Part shown: positions 8,825 to 17,347 of the stretch, piece after piece
How positions within the stretch are numbered: position 1 is the first letter of the stretch
Layout of the letters: each line of letters starts with the position of its first letter
Source: Aquibacillus kalidii
GTDB lineage: Bacteria; Bacillota; Bacilli; Bacillales; Amphibacillaceae
Length of the DNA stretch: 64,000 bases
Direction of reading: 5' to 3'
Assembly: GCF_014280935.1 (NCBI RefSeq)
Contig: NZ_JACLZI010000034.1
Location: 18,366-82,365, forward strand
The notes under the pieces: generated by a model
Seen by the model: the letters and a program-made list of their open reading frames with translations, nothing else
The model's database searches: none
What the model was told of the DNA's origin: nothing
Program-made: the position numbers and the translations under genes

Positions 8825-8962
8825 CTATCCTTTCTTTAGGACGAATATCTCCTTGACTTTATCCTTACTTTTTATATTTACTAAGATATATAAAGTATCC
8901 TCGCCATCTAAAACCGAATCCCCTGTTGGTGTTATTATATGTCCACCACGGATAATACTAAT
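8825..8962 (-). pseudogene. C-terminal relic of a TrkA-C (RCK_C) domain transporter or regulator
   Basis: A 45-codon open stretch without a start codon reads ISIIRGGHIITPTGDSVLDG, then DTLYILV, and ends FVLKKG. This looks like the end of a TrkA-C domain as found in potassium/proton antiporters and Ktr/Trk regulators. A stop lies immediately upstream in frame. The body of the gene is gone and only the 3' end with its terminator remains. The family call is by eye. Confidence 0.5.
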
Positions 8963-9073
8963 TTAGAATTCACCCTTAGTGAAAAGCATAACTATTATAT
9001 TAAAAATTTTACACCATTTATTTCCAAACAATGCTAATATATAGGTAAGAAAAAATATTACAGTGAGGTATTT

Positions 9074-9628
9074 ATGAACTTTATAGGATGGATGATCGTA
9101 ACATGTGAGGTTCTTTTTTGGGTAGTCATATTATTAGGGTTAACAGTAAGGTACGTGTTTCATAACCAGAGGGTAGGCTTTTTACTTCTTGCACTTACGC
9201 CATTAATTGACTTAGTTTTAATAATGATCACAGGCATGGATCTATATAATGGTGCAACTGCTACTGTAGCTCACGGACTTGCGGCGGTTTATATTGCTAT
9301 TTCTATTTCTTTTGGTAAAAGTATGATCAAGTGGATGGATGAGCGATTTCAATATTATATATTAAAATCCAGCTTGAAACCGCTGAAGAGAACAGGGATA
9401 GATTTTGCAAAGCACTATGCAACTGGTTTTTTCAAACATGTTCTTGCCTATATTATTGGTGCCATAATTTTGCTCGTGACAATCTACTTTGTAAATGATC
9501 CTGTTAGAACTGAAAAACTTTTTGATATAGTTAAAATTTGGGCACTGGTAGTCGGCATTGATTTCGTAATTACGATAAGTTACTTTATCTGGCCCAAACA
9601 AGGGAAAACTACTTTAGGTGATAATTAA
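9074..9628 (+). CDS. Integral membrane protein, YmcC-like
   Basis: 184 residues with about four to five hydrophobic helices (near 5-27, 35-55, 65-85, 118-140, 150-170). The stretch GMDLYNGATATVAHGLAAVY and the ending SYFIWPK resemble what I recall of the Bacillus subtilis YmcC family, which has no known function. The ribosome site GTGAGG precedes ATG 9074. A terminator follows directly, so it is probably monocistronic. Confidence 0.75.
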   Translation: MNFIGWMIVTCEVLFWVVILLGLTVRYVFHNQRVGFLLLALTPLIDLVLIMITGMDLYNGATATVAHGLAAVYIAISISFGKSMIKWMDERFQYYILKSSLKPLKRTGIDFAKHYATGFFKHVLAYIIGAIILLVTIYFVNDPVRTEKLFDIVKIWALVVGIDFVITISYFIWPKQGKTTLGDN

Positions 9629-9632
9629 AAGC

Positions 9633-9663
9633 AAAAAAAGTCTCCTAAATGGAGACTTTTTTT
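9633..9663. terminator. Bidirectional terminator
   Basis: Stem AAAAAAAGTCTCC/GGAGACTTTTTTT with loop TAAAT. It serves the membrane-protein gene on the left and the oligoendopeptidase gene on the right, whose stop codon overlaps the edge of the hairpin. Confidence 0.9.
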
Positions 9664-11362
9664 ACACACTCATTTGCTCTATTTTTTCAATTTCAACCTG
9701 TAAAAACTCCATTAACTCTTTTATCATTTTCCCAGAAAAGTCAAAGCTAATCCCTGCCGCCTCAAATACTTCAAATAATGATTTCGTGTTTCCTAGTGAT
9801 AGTGCTTTTTTATAGCGAGCCATTGTCCCTTCCGGATCCTCTCTATATTGCTTATACATTTGAACAGCCCCAAGTTGTGCAATAACATATTCCACATAGT
9901 AAAATGGAACTTCAAATATATGTAGAATAAACAACCAATCTTTCTTCCGAGCGTCTTCGTAGCCACTCCAATTTACTACACCTGAAGATAACTCTTTTAC
10001 GATTTCCTCATACTTTGCTAGCCGCTCAGCCTTTGTATGATCAGGGTTCTCATACATCCAATGTTGAAACTGATCAACAGAAATACCACTTGGAAGAAAC
10101 GTAATAATGTCCCGCAACAAGTCTAACTTGGCCTGCTTTTGCTCTTTTTTAGAATAGAAATGATGCCATTGATCAATCGATAATAGCTCCATTGTCATAC
10201 TTGCTAGCTCTGAGGATTCCATAGGAGTTTCTCGATCATAAGCTAATGGTAGTTCAAGCTTTAAATCATTGTGGATACAGTGACCCATCTCATGGAACAA
10301 TGTCAACATATCTCCGTGCGTATGAGAAGCATTCATAAAAATAAACGAAAGCTTCGAAACAGGTAATGGTGTACAGAATCCACCTGGAGATTTATTTTTT
10401 CTAGTCTCTAAATCAAGCATCCCTTTTTTATTCATTACATCTATCAATTCCGAAAATCTTGGATCCATCTCGCCTAAGGCTGTAGATGTTCGCTCAACAA
10501 GCTCATCCCTATTAGAAAAAGGCTTAAGTGGCGTGCGCCCTTTTGGAACGGCCGCCCTATCATATGGACGAAATATCTCTACACCAATCTCCGCTTTTTT
10601 CTGCTCATCTATTTTTTTAGCTAATGGAACGACATGCTCTCGAATGGATTCAGCCAATTGCTTACAGTCCTCTGGTGTATAATCAAACCTTTCGTATTTT
10701 TTGAACATGAAATCACGATAGTTATCAAGTCCACTATTCACTGCTTTTTGTTTTCGAATTTTCATTAACTTATCCATAATCTCTTGAAGCTCATCTTCTA
10801 CTTTAATAACAGAACCAAATATCTTCTCAAACGCCATCTTTCTAATATCACGATCAGGGTCTTCTAGAAAGGGATACAACTCAGGAATTGTTTTTTCTTC
10901 CCCATTCCACTCAATTGTTAGTCCACCAGTAATTTCAAAATATTTAGTAGCTAAACGGTCTTCCTCGACCTCTAGCTCAATATTTTCTTTTCTAAAAAGG
11001 TTAATGGCATTTTCTTTACTTCTCAACAACCTCCCATATTTTTCTTTATCTAACTCATCTTTGTATGGGGAATTAATCAACTTCTCATCTAACATAGCAG
11101 TGTATTGTTTCAGTAAAGGTTCAATCTTTTCCTGGTCATACTCAAATGCCTGCTTGGCTTTTTCATCTTGGTTATGTGCATTAAAATCAATATAGTGACC
11201 ATCCAACGCTTCCTGTATTTCATCATAAAAAGTGGACACATCCTTCAACCAGGCTTCCACTTCTTTCACAGATTGTAATGGTGCATGGAGAAGCGCTTCA
11301 AGTTCACTCTTTATTTCCTCTATATTCTGAAAATCATGTTTTTCGATATATATCTTGCTCAT
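9662..11362 (-). CDS. M3 family oligoendopeptidase
   Basis: 566-residue zinc metallopeptidase with the catalytic motif HEMGH (HExxH, near residue 355) and the downstream Glu in the segment MESSELASMTMELL. The C-terminal ISFDFSGKMIKEL segment also fits the family. Such enzymes cut short peptides in the cytoplasm. Length matches the PepF/M3 subgroup. ATG 11362 follows AGGAGGG. A second, decayed member of the same family lies at 39215-40041, but the two N-termini differ clearly, so this gene is not its direct copy. Confidence 0.92.
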   Translation of the reverse strand: MSKIYIEKHDFQNIEEIKSELEALLHAPLQSVKEVEAWLKDVSTFYDEIQEALDGHYIDFNAHNQDEKAKQAFEYDQEKIEPLLKQYTAMLDEKLINSPYKDELDKEKYGRLLRSKENAINLFRKENIELEVEEDRLATKYFEITGGLTIEWNGEEKTIPELYPFLEDPDRDIRKMAFEKIFGSVIKVEDELQEIMDKLMKIRKQKAVNSGLDNYRDFMFKKYERFDYTPEDCKQLAESIREHVVPLAKKIDEQKKAEIGVEIFRPYDRAAVPKGRTPLKPFSNRDELVERTSTALGEMDPRFSELIDVMNKKGMLDLETRKNKSPGGFCTPLPVSKLSFIFMNASHTHGDMLTLFHEMGHCIHNDLKLELPLAYDRETPMESSELASMTMELLSIDQWHHFYSKKEQKQAKLDLLRDIITFLPSGISVDQFQHWMYENPDHTKAERLAKYEEIVKELSSGVVNWSGYEDARKKDWLFILHIFEVPFYYVEYVIAQLGAVQMYKQYREDPEGTMARYKKALSLGNTKSLFEVFEAAGISFDFSGKMIKELMEFLQVEIEKIEQMSV

Positions 11363-11524
11363 GTTATCCCTCCTATTTGTAAAAGCTTCCTATTTATTCT
11401 TTGTAAGCAAAATACTTTCTTCCTTAGTTATAATTGCTTTTGGGAATTCCTAATATGCACTTCATTCCCCACCTTTATAGCTATTCTTTTTCTTCTCGTC
11501 TGAGAATCTAGGACAGGTTATGTT

Positions 11525-12301
11525 TTAAACAAACTGTAACGAATGCAAAAATTTTTCAATCTTCTGATTTGTCATTTGGAACGGTTTATTACCGTACTGA
11601 CCATAATTAAAAAATCCATGTGGCATCGCATCGTATGTAAAGAAATCACATTGATTACCTTCATCAACCCACTTTTTGTAGAACTCAACATTACTATCAT
11701 AGATAACATCAGCAGTACCAATAAACCAAATGAGAGGTGGTAATTTAGGTTTTATATTATGTAATGGTGATAATTTTTCTGCTTGATCGCTTAATGTTGG
11801 AAAAAGTCTATTAATCACTTCGATTCCATCGACACCCGGATTGAACATGATCATCGCATTCGGCATTGTATTCTCGCTTCCAGCATCCAACTGTTTGATT
11901 TCATTAGATAGAATCGAACACAGCACAGTAAAACCACCAGAAGATGCACCACACATAACCACTTTATTAGGATTAATCCCGAATTCCATGTGATGTTTTC
12001 GAATAAATGAAATAGCGGACTGTGCATCTGATATAGCATTAAGTGGAGAGAAGCCTATTGTATCATTAGCTGTTCGATAATCTACACAAATAGAAACAAT
12101 ACCTTTAGAAGCGTATAGTTCGGCGTGATGTTTAAAGGCTAAATAATCGCGATCACTTTTAACGTAGCTACCACCATGAAAAAATAGAATGGCAGTCCTG
12201 TTCCGCAGTTGATTATGGGGATTATGTATCAGTAACTTTAAATCTCTATCGTTCGTTCGTTTGTAAATTTTCTCTATCACTTCAAAAGTGCTTGAGTTCA
12301 T
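11525..12301 (-). CDS. Alpha/beta hydrolase, esterase/lipase of the HSL type
   Basis: 258 residues. The oxyanion-hole motif FHGGSY (near 40), nucleophile elbow GASSGG (Ser near 118), the Asp in GTADVIYD and the His in MPHGFF complete a catalytic triad. Likely a cytoplasmic carboxylesterase acting on small acyl esters; the substrate is unknown. No signal peptide. The start at 12301 has only a weak AGAGG upstream, so a nearby alternative is possible. Confidence 0.88.
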   Translation of the reverse strand: MNSSTFEVIEKIYKRTNDRDLKLLIHNPHNQLRNRTAILFFHGGSYVKSDRDYLAFKHHAELYASKGIVSICVDYRTANDTIGFSPLNAISDAQSAISFIRKHHMEFGINPNKVVMCGASSGGFTVLCSILSNEIKQLDAGSENTMPNAMIMFNPGVDGIEVINRLFPTLSDQAEKLSPLHNIKPKLPPLIWFIGTADVIYDSNVEFYKKWVDEGNQCDFFTYDAMPHGFFNYGQYGNKPFQMTNQKIEKFLHSLQFV

Positions 12302-12513
12302 TGGTCAAAGGACCTCTATTCTATTAATTATTTACATAGTGGTGGATAGGTATTTCTACATTTTATTTCTAATTACAACACCAATTTTAACATAATTATC
12401 CATTTCATGCCCCTTAAAGGAATATTTTAATAGATTAGCACAAATTTTCCACAACTCTTTCATAATTGTTATCGATTCTACCTAACAAAACGTAAGTATT
12501 ACTTTAAATGAAT

Positions 12514-12550
12514 CAAAAAATGAGAAGCATCCTAAAAAGGAGACTCCTCG
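12514..12550 (-). terminator. Imperfect terminator after the purine permease gene
   Basis: Twelve-base arms with three mismatches (12522-12533 with 12538-12549), followed on the minus strand by TTTTTT. Confidence 0.55.
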
Positions 12551-12573
12551 TTTTTTGATAACTATTTATTCAA

Positions 12574-13863
12574 TCAATGTGTCGGGAAAAAGATCATTTG
12601 AATGATAAAAATCGCTCCGAAAACATACAAAATCGGATGAACTTCTTTCCACTTTCCACTAACTAATTTCATGATAGGAAACGTGATAAAACCAACAGCA
12701 ATCCCTGTTGCGATACTTGAAGTCAAGGGCATAATTAACATAGTAGCAAATGTAGGAAAGGCTTCATCAAATGTCTTCCAATTAACCTTTGCTAAACCCT
12801 CCATCATAAAACAACCTACAATGATTAGAATTGGTGCTGTGATAGCGGAAAGGCTAGCAATCGCTGATACGAAAGGTGAAAAGAATAAAGCAACTAAAAA
12901 TAAAAGAGCTACTACAACTGCAGTCAAACCTGAGCGTCCTCCTGCTGCAACACCTGTAGACGATTCAATGTAAGCTGTGGAAGGACTTGTTCCAATTGTC
13001 GATCCTACTGTTGTTGCTACTGCATCCGCCATAAATGCTTGTTTTGCTCTAGGAAAATTACCGTTCTTGATCATCCCTGCTTGTTCTCCAACACCAATCA
13101 TGGTTCCTGTTGTATCAAAAATAGTAACGAGTAAGAAGGCAAATACAACGGAATATAATCCTTGTGAAAATACACCAGCAATATCTAAATCAAAAAACTC
13201 AACACTCGGTGGAGGTGAAACAATCCCATCAAAATCTAAATTACCCGTAAAATATCCAATAGTAGCTGTAATTAACATACTAATAAATAAAGCCCCACTT
13301 ACTTTACGAGCCATCAGGATAAGCGCTATAAATAGTCCAACCAGTGATAATATAGTTACTGGATGTCCCAAGTCTCCAAACGTTACCAATGTTGAAGGGC
13401 TAGCCACAACGATTCCAGCATCTCTAAGCCCAATAAACGCTATAAATAGTCCTATACCTGAGGTTATTCCATACTTTAAAGAATCAGGAATCGAGCGGAT
13501 TAGTGTCTCCCTAAATTTTGTGAGAGACAATAATAAGAATAGTACCCCAGCAAGGAATACTGCTCCGAAAACTACTTGATAACTGACACCATGAGTAGCT
13601 ACGACACTTGTAAAATAAGCATTCATTCCCATACCTGGTGCAATCGCAATTGGATATTTTGCATACAGCCCCATTATTATTGTTCCAATAACAGCAGATA
13701 CTATGGTAGCCACAAATACTTGATCAAACGGAACACCTGCGGCCGATAAGACAGCAGGGTTTATCACAACGATGTAAACCATTGTTAAAAAAGTTGTTAT
13801 ACCTGCCATTATTTCGGTTCTAATGTTTGTTCCTAATTCTTGTAAGTTAAATAATCGTTCCAT
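12574..13863 (-). CDS. NCS2/AzgA-type purine permease (PbuG-like)
   Basis: 429 residues and about 12-14 membrane segments. The N-terminus with TEIMAGITTFLTMVYIVVIN and the APGMGMNAYF block are typical of the hypoxanthine/guanine/adenine permease group (PbuG, PbuO, AzgA). It imports purine bases with protons. The upstream leader is a purine riboswitch of guanine specificity, which supports the substrate class. ATG 13863 follows AAGGAGG. Choice between PbuG and PbuO is not possible by eye. Confidence 0.92.
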   Translation of the reverse strand: MERLFNLQELGTNIRTEIMAGITTFLTMVYIVVINPAVLSAAGVPFDQVFVATIVSAVIGTIIMGLYAKYPIAIAPGMGMNAYFTSVVATHGVSYQVVFGAVFLAGVLFLLLSLTKFRETLIRSIPDSLKYGITSGIGLFIAFIGLRDAGIVVASPSTLVTFGDLGHPVTILSLVGLFIALILMARKVSGALFISMLITATIGYFTGNLDFDGIVSPPPSVEFFDLDIAGVFSQGLYSVVFAFLLVTIFDTTGTMIGVGEQAGMIKNGNFPRAKQAFMADAVATTVGSTIGTSPSTAYIESSTGVAAGGRSGLTAVVVALLFLVALFFSPFVSAIASLSAITAPILIIVGCFMMEGLAKVNWKTFDEAFPTFATMLIMPLTSSIATGIAVGFITFPIMKLVSGKWKEVHPILYVFGAIFIIQMIFFPTH

Positions 13864-13880
13864 AAATCCTCCTTGTAATT

Positions 13881-13933
13881 AAAAAGTCCTAACTAAAGAT
13901 AGGTAGACTACTCCTACCCATTCGTAGTTAGGA
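13881..13933 (-). terminator. Riboswitch expression-platform terminator
   Basis: On the minus strand TCCTAACTA (13925-13933) pairs perfectly with TAGTTAGGA (13887-13895), followed by CTTTTT. A small GGTAG/CTACC hairpin is nested inside. The 5' arm is also P3 3' strand, J3/1 and the start of P1 of the aptamer, so the ligand-bound aptamer and the terminator exclude each other. Confidence 0.75.
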
Positions 13934-13986
13934 ATTCTCGGCTCCTTGTAGAAACTCTTAGACCATCGAACTAAGAATATACGAAT
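13920..13986 (-). ncRNA. Purine riboswitch aptamer, guanine type
   Basis: On the minus strand P1 is ATTCGTA/TACGAAT (ends at 13986 and 13920). P2 is TCTTAG/CTAAGA with a loop ending GATGG, J2/3 is GTTTCTACA, and P3 is AGGAG/TTCCT with the loop CCGAGAA. J3/1 is AACT, placing C at the position equivalent to C74, which selects guanine or hypoxanthine over adenine. The loop-loop GG/CC contact is present. It controls the permease gene 57 bases downstream. The overlap with the terminator suggests that ligand turns expression on, as in the adenine-sensing pbuE leader. Confidence 0.93.
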
Positions 13987-14009
13987 AACATTCAATAAAT
14001 CCAAGCATT

Positions 14010-14038
14010 ATTATATACGAACCTTTGTTGCATGTAAA
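14010..14038 (-). promoter_or_regulatory. Sigma-A promoter of the riboswitch-permease unit
   Basis: Minus strand: -35 TTTACA (14033-14038), 17-base spacer, -10 TATAAT (14010-14015). Transcription would start about 15-20 bases before the aptamer. Confidence 0.8.
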
Positions 14039-14194
14039 TAATTATCGTTCGTGTTTTTTAATTTGAATAATGATTAAATTTAGATAGGGTATGTAAAAAT
14101 ATAACTCGAACCGCCCAATTAAGTTAGGAAAAGCTACTACCACCATTATTTGGTCATAACCTAATCAGAATAATTGTAAAGGGGAGAAACTAGA

Positions 14195-14671
14195 ATCGAT
14201 CACAAAACTTTAGCATGGCACGAAACGTTGGAACTACATGAGTAAACGGCATATAAATCAATTGGTTTAAAAAAATTGAAAATGGGAGTAAAGGAAGTAA
14301 CGGATCAACGGTTAAAAAATATCTATCAGAAAGCTATTAAAGAATTGGAAGTAAGCTTGAAATAGTTAGTTGAATTTTATCCTTATACACCAAAACCAGA
14401 AGAATCAAATGATTATAGAACAACTACAGGGTTTTATGCTGGTGATTTATTAGTAATTTCTAAAACTGAAGTACGGAACTATGCCATTGCAATTACAGAA
14501 ACTGCTACACCTGATTTAAGGGAAGTCTTAAAATGACATTTATACTCTGCCATCAAATGCCACGAAAGAATCTTTAATTACATGTACGATAAAGGTATGT
14601 ATCCTGCGTATGATTTACAAAGATTGTTAAAACATGGCGCTTCATTAGCACAAAAAGCTTTAACTATGTAA
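14195..14671 (+). pseudogene. Broken CotF-family spore coat protein
   Basis: One uninterrupted frame of 159 codons encodes a CotF-like protein: AWHETLELHE near the start, GFYAGDLL, NYAIAITETATPDLREVLK, and HERIFNYMYDKGMYPAYDLQ. It contains three in-frame stops: TAA at codon 17, TAG near codon 60 and TGA near codon 110. The expected start is ATC instead of ATG, behind the ribosome site AAGGGGAG. There are no frameshifts, so decay was by point changes only. Intact relatives are coat or inner-coat proteins of spores. Confidence 0.85.
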
Positions 14672-14674
14672 CAC

Positions 14675-14698
14675 AAAGAAGGACATGGTTCCTTCTTT
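14675..14698 (+). terminator. Hairpin after the coat pseudogene
   Basis: Nine-base stem AAAGAAGGA/TCCTTCTTT four bases after the former stop codon; probably the gene's terminator, although the T run is short. Confidence 0.6.
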
Positions 14699-15144
14699 AC
14701 ATAAGAAGATAGTCAAGAATTATGTTCCAATGTCTTATTTTGTTACTTCCTATAATATTCTTACTATCTGACAGATAAATTATCCAAATAGTTTTCATAA
14801 AATTATATAATCATTAAATCAAATTCAGGATAAATGCAGAATGTTTCGCTAAAAACTTATTACTAGACCTAACTCATCTTTCCTAATGGCCTTTATCATG
14901 TTCTTTATCTCAGTTTCAGTTCTTTTTTGCAATTCCAATCTTTTTTTCATTCATTTTTATAGTTTATGAAAGCTTATAATCGGGAAAAGAAAGAAAACCG
15001 ATCATCCTGAGAATACAGTTTTCACAAATAATAATCGTTACTAGTTTAACTAACCCACTACTAGACTCCATTTTATCTGCACTAGTATATAAACTAATAT
15101 AGGGAAGAGGCATTATTATTCAAGATAGAGAAGAATTTTACCAA
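14699..15144. other. Intergenic region, nothing recognised
   Basis: About 450 AT-rich bases with no coding frame or clear hairpin. It may hold the promoter of the small ORF that follows. Confidence 0.4.
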
Positions 15145-15360
15145 ATGATATCTGTTGATCTGTTAAGTTGTTTCTATTTTTACATTAGAAATAAATTAAA
15201 TAAAGGAATTCAAATTAGTCAAATGAATAAGGAGATTCAGGTAATAGCTCTTGTCGCTGAGCAAAGAAATATTACCTTAAAGGAGCTTTATATGAAAGGA
15301 TATTGGAATGTGCAAAATGAAATAAATCAAACAAAAAAGGAGTTTTGGGATGATGATTAA
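15145..15360 (+). CDS. Small hypothetical protein
   Basis: 71 residues, mixed charge, starting with a hydrophobic patch and ending KKEFWDDD. The frame is open further upstream (reading IQDREEFYQ) to ATT codons at 15112-15120, which sit a few bases behind the strong ribosome site AGGGAAGAGG (15101-15110). The ATG at 15145 has no such site. So either a rare ATT start is used or the true ATG was lost. The family is not recognised. Confidence 0.5.
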   Translation: MISVDLLSCFYFYIRNKLNKGIQISQMNKEIQVIALVAEQRNITLKELYMKGYWNVQNEINQTKKEFWDDD

Positions 15361-15701
15361 ACGTTTAGCCTAATCAGAAATAGGTACTTGTCCTATATCA
15401 CAAATAGCCTTTATTATACTATTCGCTATCGGATGCGATCCGATTAGTTAGACTCCTAGCAGTATTGAATTATCTATGCTCATCCTCATCATTTACACAC
15501 TCCTTTTGACATTTCCCTTAATGATAATCTCGAATTCAAACTATGTTATTGTCTAACTATATTTTCACATCGGTTTCAAATATTCCAACTCCTCATACAA
15601 TTTTCATTTAAAAAGTGTGTTAGGTTTTATTACATGTATAGTGAATACATCATTGATAACTTGTATAGTGTACTTAACATACAAAAAGGTGGAGATTATT
15701 T
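15361..15701. other. Intergenic region, mostly featureless
   Basis: No gene seen. Two similar octamers, GTATAGTG, at about 15637 and 15663 precede the tiny ORF at 15702 and might belong to its promoter. Confidence 0.35.
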
Positions 15702-15803
15702 TTGAGAAAATTAAAGGACAATCTTTGGTGTATATTTGAAACTTCTTTCTTAGTGGTTCTATTCTTTTTATCGGAAACAGCAGATGTTATAAAATTTAAA
15801 TAG
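15702..15803 (+). CDS. Possible 33-residue membrane peptide
   Basis: TTG start behind a strong AAGGTGGAG at about the right distance. The product starts MRKLKDNLW, continues with a hydrophobic core ETSFLVVLFFLSET, and ends VIKFK. It has the basic-hydrophobic-basic layout of small membrane peptides. No family is recognised; the call rests on the ribosome site and the amphipathic pattern only. Confidence 0.4.
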   Translation: MRKLKDNLWCIFETSFLVVLFFLSETADVIKFK

Positions 15804-15964
15804 CAAATACTTAGTAACACCTCATACAAAATTCTACTCAGAAGGATAGTAAACAACTATCTAGTAATTAACATTCCCCCATATAAACACCTCAGACTAA
15901 GCTTTTTGCAAAAAGATCCATTCAAAACTATCGCTAGCATTAGAGCAGCAAGCTATATTCATTT

Positions 15965-16000
15965 AAAAGGCGATTCCTCTTATTTTGGGAATCGCCTTTT
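15965..16000. terminator. Bidirectional terminator
   Basis: Stem AAAAGGCGATTCC/GGGAATCGCCTTTT with flanking A and T runs; it ends the leftward maa-like gene. Confidence 0.88.
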
Positions 16001-16011
16001 GTTTCAAACAC

Positions 16012-16578
16012 TTATGTATCTAACCCTAACTCCTTTATAACTCTTGCAGGATTCCCTCCAACTACAACGCTATTCGGTACATCTTTTGTAACTACAGCAC
16101 CTGAGGCAATCACTACATTGTCACCTATTGTTACACCAGGGTTTATAATTGCACTACCACCTATCCAAACATTATTTCCAATATTAATTGGCTTTCCATA
16201 TTCTTTTCCTGAATTACGTTCAGTAGGATCGATAGGATGTGTAGCTGTATAGATTTGGACACCTGGTGCAAGCATACAATTATCGCCAATTCGTACTTCA
16301 CAAACATCCAAAATAGTACAATCAAAGTTTGCGAAAAAATTTTCCCCGACATATGTATTACATCCATAATCAAATCGGATATTAGGCTCCATTTTTATAT
16401 ATTCTCCAGTCGATCCTAGTAATTTTTTTAGTAATTCCATTCGTTTATCTGTTTCCGTTACTAATGTCTGATTATATAATCTAACCAGTCTTCTAGCCTC
16501 TTTACGCCCCTCGACTAGTTCAGCGTCAGAAGGATTATACATTTCACTATCAAGCATCTTTTCACGTTCTGTCTTCAT
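16012..16578 (-). CDS. maa: Maltose/galactoside O-acetyltransferase (LbH family)
   Basis: 188 residues. The N-terminal Mac domain ([19 protein letters not shown]) leads into a left-handed beta-helix of hexapeptide repeats with the family block [20 protein letters not shown] and the catalytic His in ATHPID. It transfers acetyl from acetyl-CoA to sugars. The frame also opens at a GTG at 16585-16587 inside the ribosome site; the ATG at 16578 with AAGGAG eight bases upstream is the better start. Confidence 0.9.
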   Translation of the reverse strand: MKTEREKMLDSEMYNPSDAELVEGRKEARRLVRLYNQTLVTETDKRMELLKKLLGSTGEYIKMEPNIRFDYGCNTYVGENFFANFDCTILDVCEVRIGDNCMLAPGVQIYTATHPIDPTERNSGKEYGKPINIGNNVWIGGSAIINPGVTIGDNVVIASGAVVTKDVPNSVVVGGNPARVIKELGLDT

Positions 16579-16631
16579 TTTTTTCACTCCTTAGTTAAAA
16601 ATCTCTTTATTTAAGCAGATGACTTCGAATG

Positions 16632-17168
16632 TTACGGGTTATATGCCATAAGCCAACAATCCTGGTATTCACCTTCATGAAGTTCATGGTTTGGTAGCCA
16701 TTTAATTTTTTTAAAACTACACTTTTCATAACATTTTATTGCTCTTAGATTTCTTGCCTGAGGATCCAAAACTATTTGCTTGGCTCCCAGATCTCGAACT
16801 AAAAATTGACTCATAGATGAAACAAGTAACGTTCCAATTCCCTTATTCCAATAATCAACTTCCCCAATGAATTGATCTAATCCAAATATTGTAATTGGTT
16901 CCGGTTTTAAGCCATACTGTTCTCTATCATTTTCGTTTAATTGATAATATTGAATATACCCTATCGGTGTCCCATCATACTCAAATATACATGCTGTAAC
17001 GTTATTTTTTTTTGGATAAAATACTTCGTTTACCTTATTTACATCAAAAGGATTATCTCTTCCCTCATAAAATTCCAACACTTTAGGATTGGAAAGCCAC
17101 TTTGCTAACAGCCGATTATCTTTTTTCTCTAAATAACGAACCTTTAATTTTTCATTACAGCACAACAT
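16632..17168 (-). CDS. GNAT acetyltransferase resembling aminoglycoside 6'-N-acetyltransferases
   Basis: 178 residues. The blocks DQFIGEVDYWNKGIGTLLVS, DPQARNLRAIKCYEKCSF and HELHEGEYQDCWLM match the conserved C-terminal half of AAC(6') enzymes, including the NKGIGT acetyl-CoA loop. AAC(6') enzymes acetylate aminoglycosides such as kanamycin and tobramycin. Chromosomal relatives can have other substrates, so resistance cannot be assumed. Ribosome site AAAGGGGG precedes ATG 17168. Confidence 0.8.
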   Translation of the reverse strand: MLCCNEKLKVRYLEKKDNRLLAKWLSNPKVLEFYEGRDNPFDVNKVNEVFYPKKNNVTACIFEYDGTPIGYIQYYQLNENDREQYGLKPEPITIFGLDQFIGEVDYWNKGIGTLLVSSMSQFLVRDLGAKQIVLDPQARNLRAIKCYEKCSFKKIKWLPNHELHEGEYQDCWLMAYNP

Positions 17169-17347
17169 AGATAGCCCCCTTTCTTAAAAATTCAAATATG
17201 TACACTAGCAGATTCCAAAATTAGTTGTACTAACTTGACAGCTTTTATTGCTCTCCCTCATCCTGTTGTAAATGATGATTTAGTATAATTTCAGTTCGAC
17301 TTTTACAAACTGAAAGTAATGCAATATAGAATGGAGACATCTTAATC

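Noticed and set aside
12977..13579. 200-codon rightward open frame opposite the purine permease gene
   Set aside because: It is the mirror of a clearly conserved membrane protein with a riboswitch leader, has no ribosome site, and reads as Pro/Thr/Ile-rich shadow sequence.
15674..15856. 60-codon leftward frame
   Set aside because: Opposite the tiny rightward ORF with the better ribosome site; no supporting signal.
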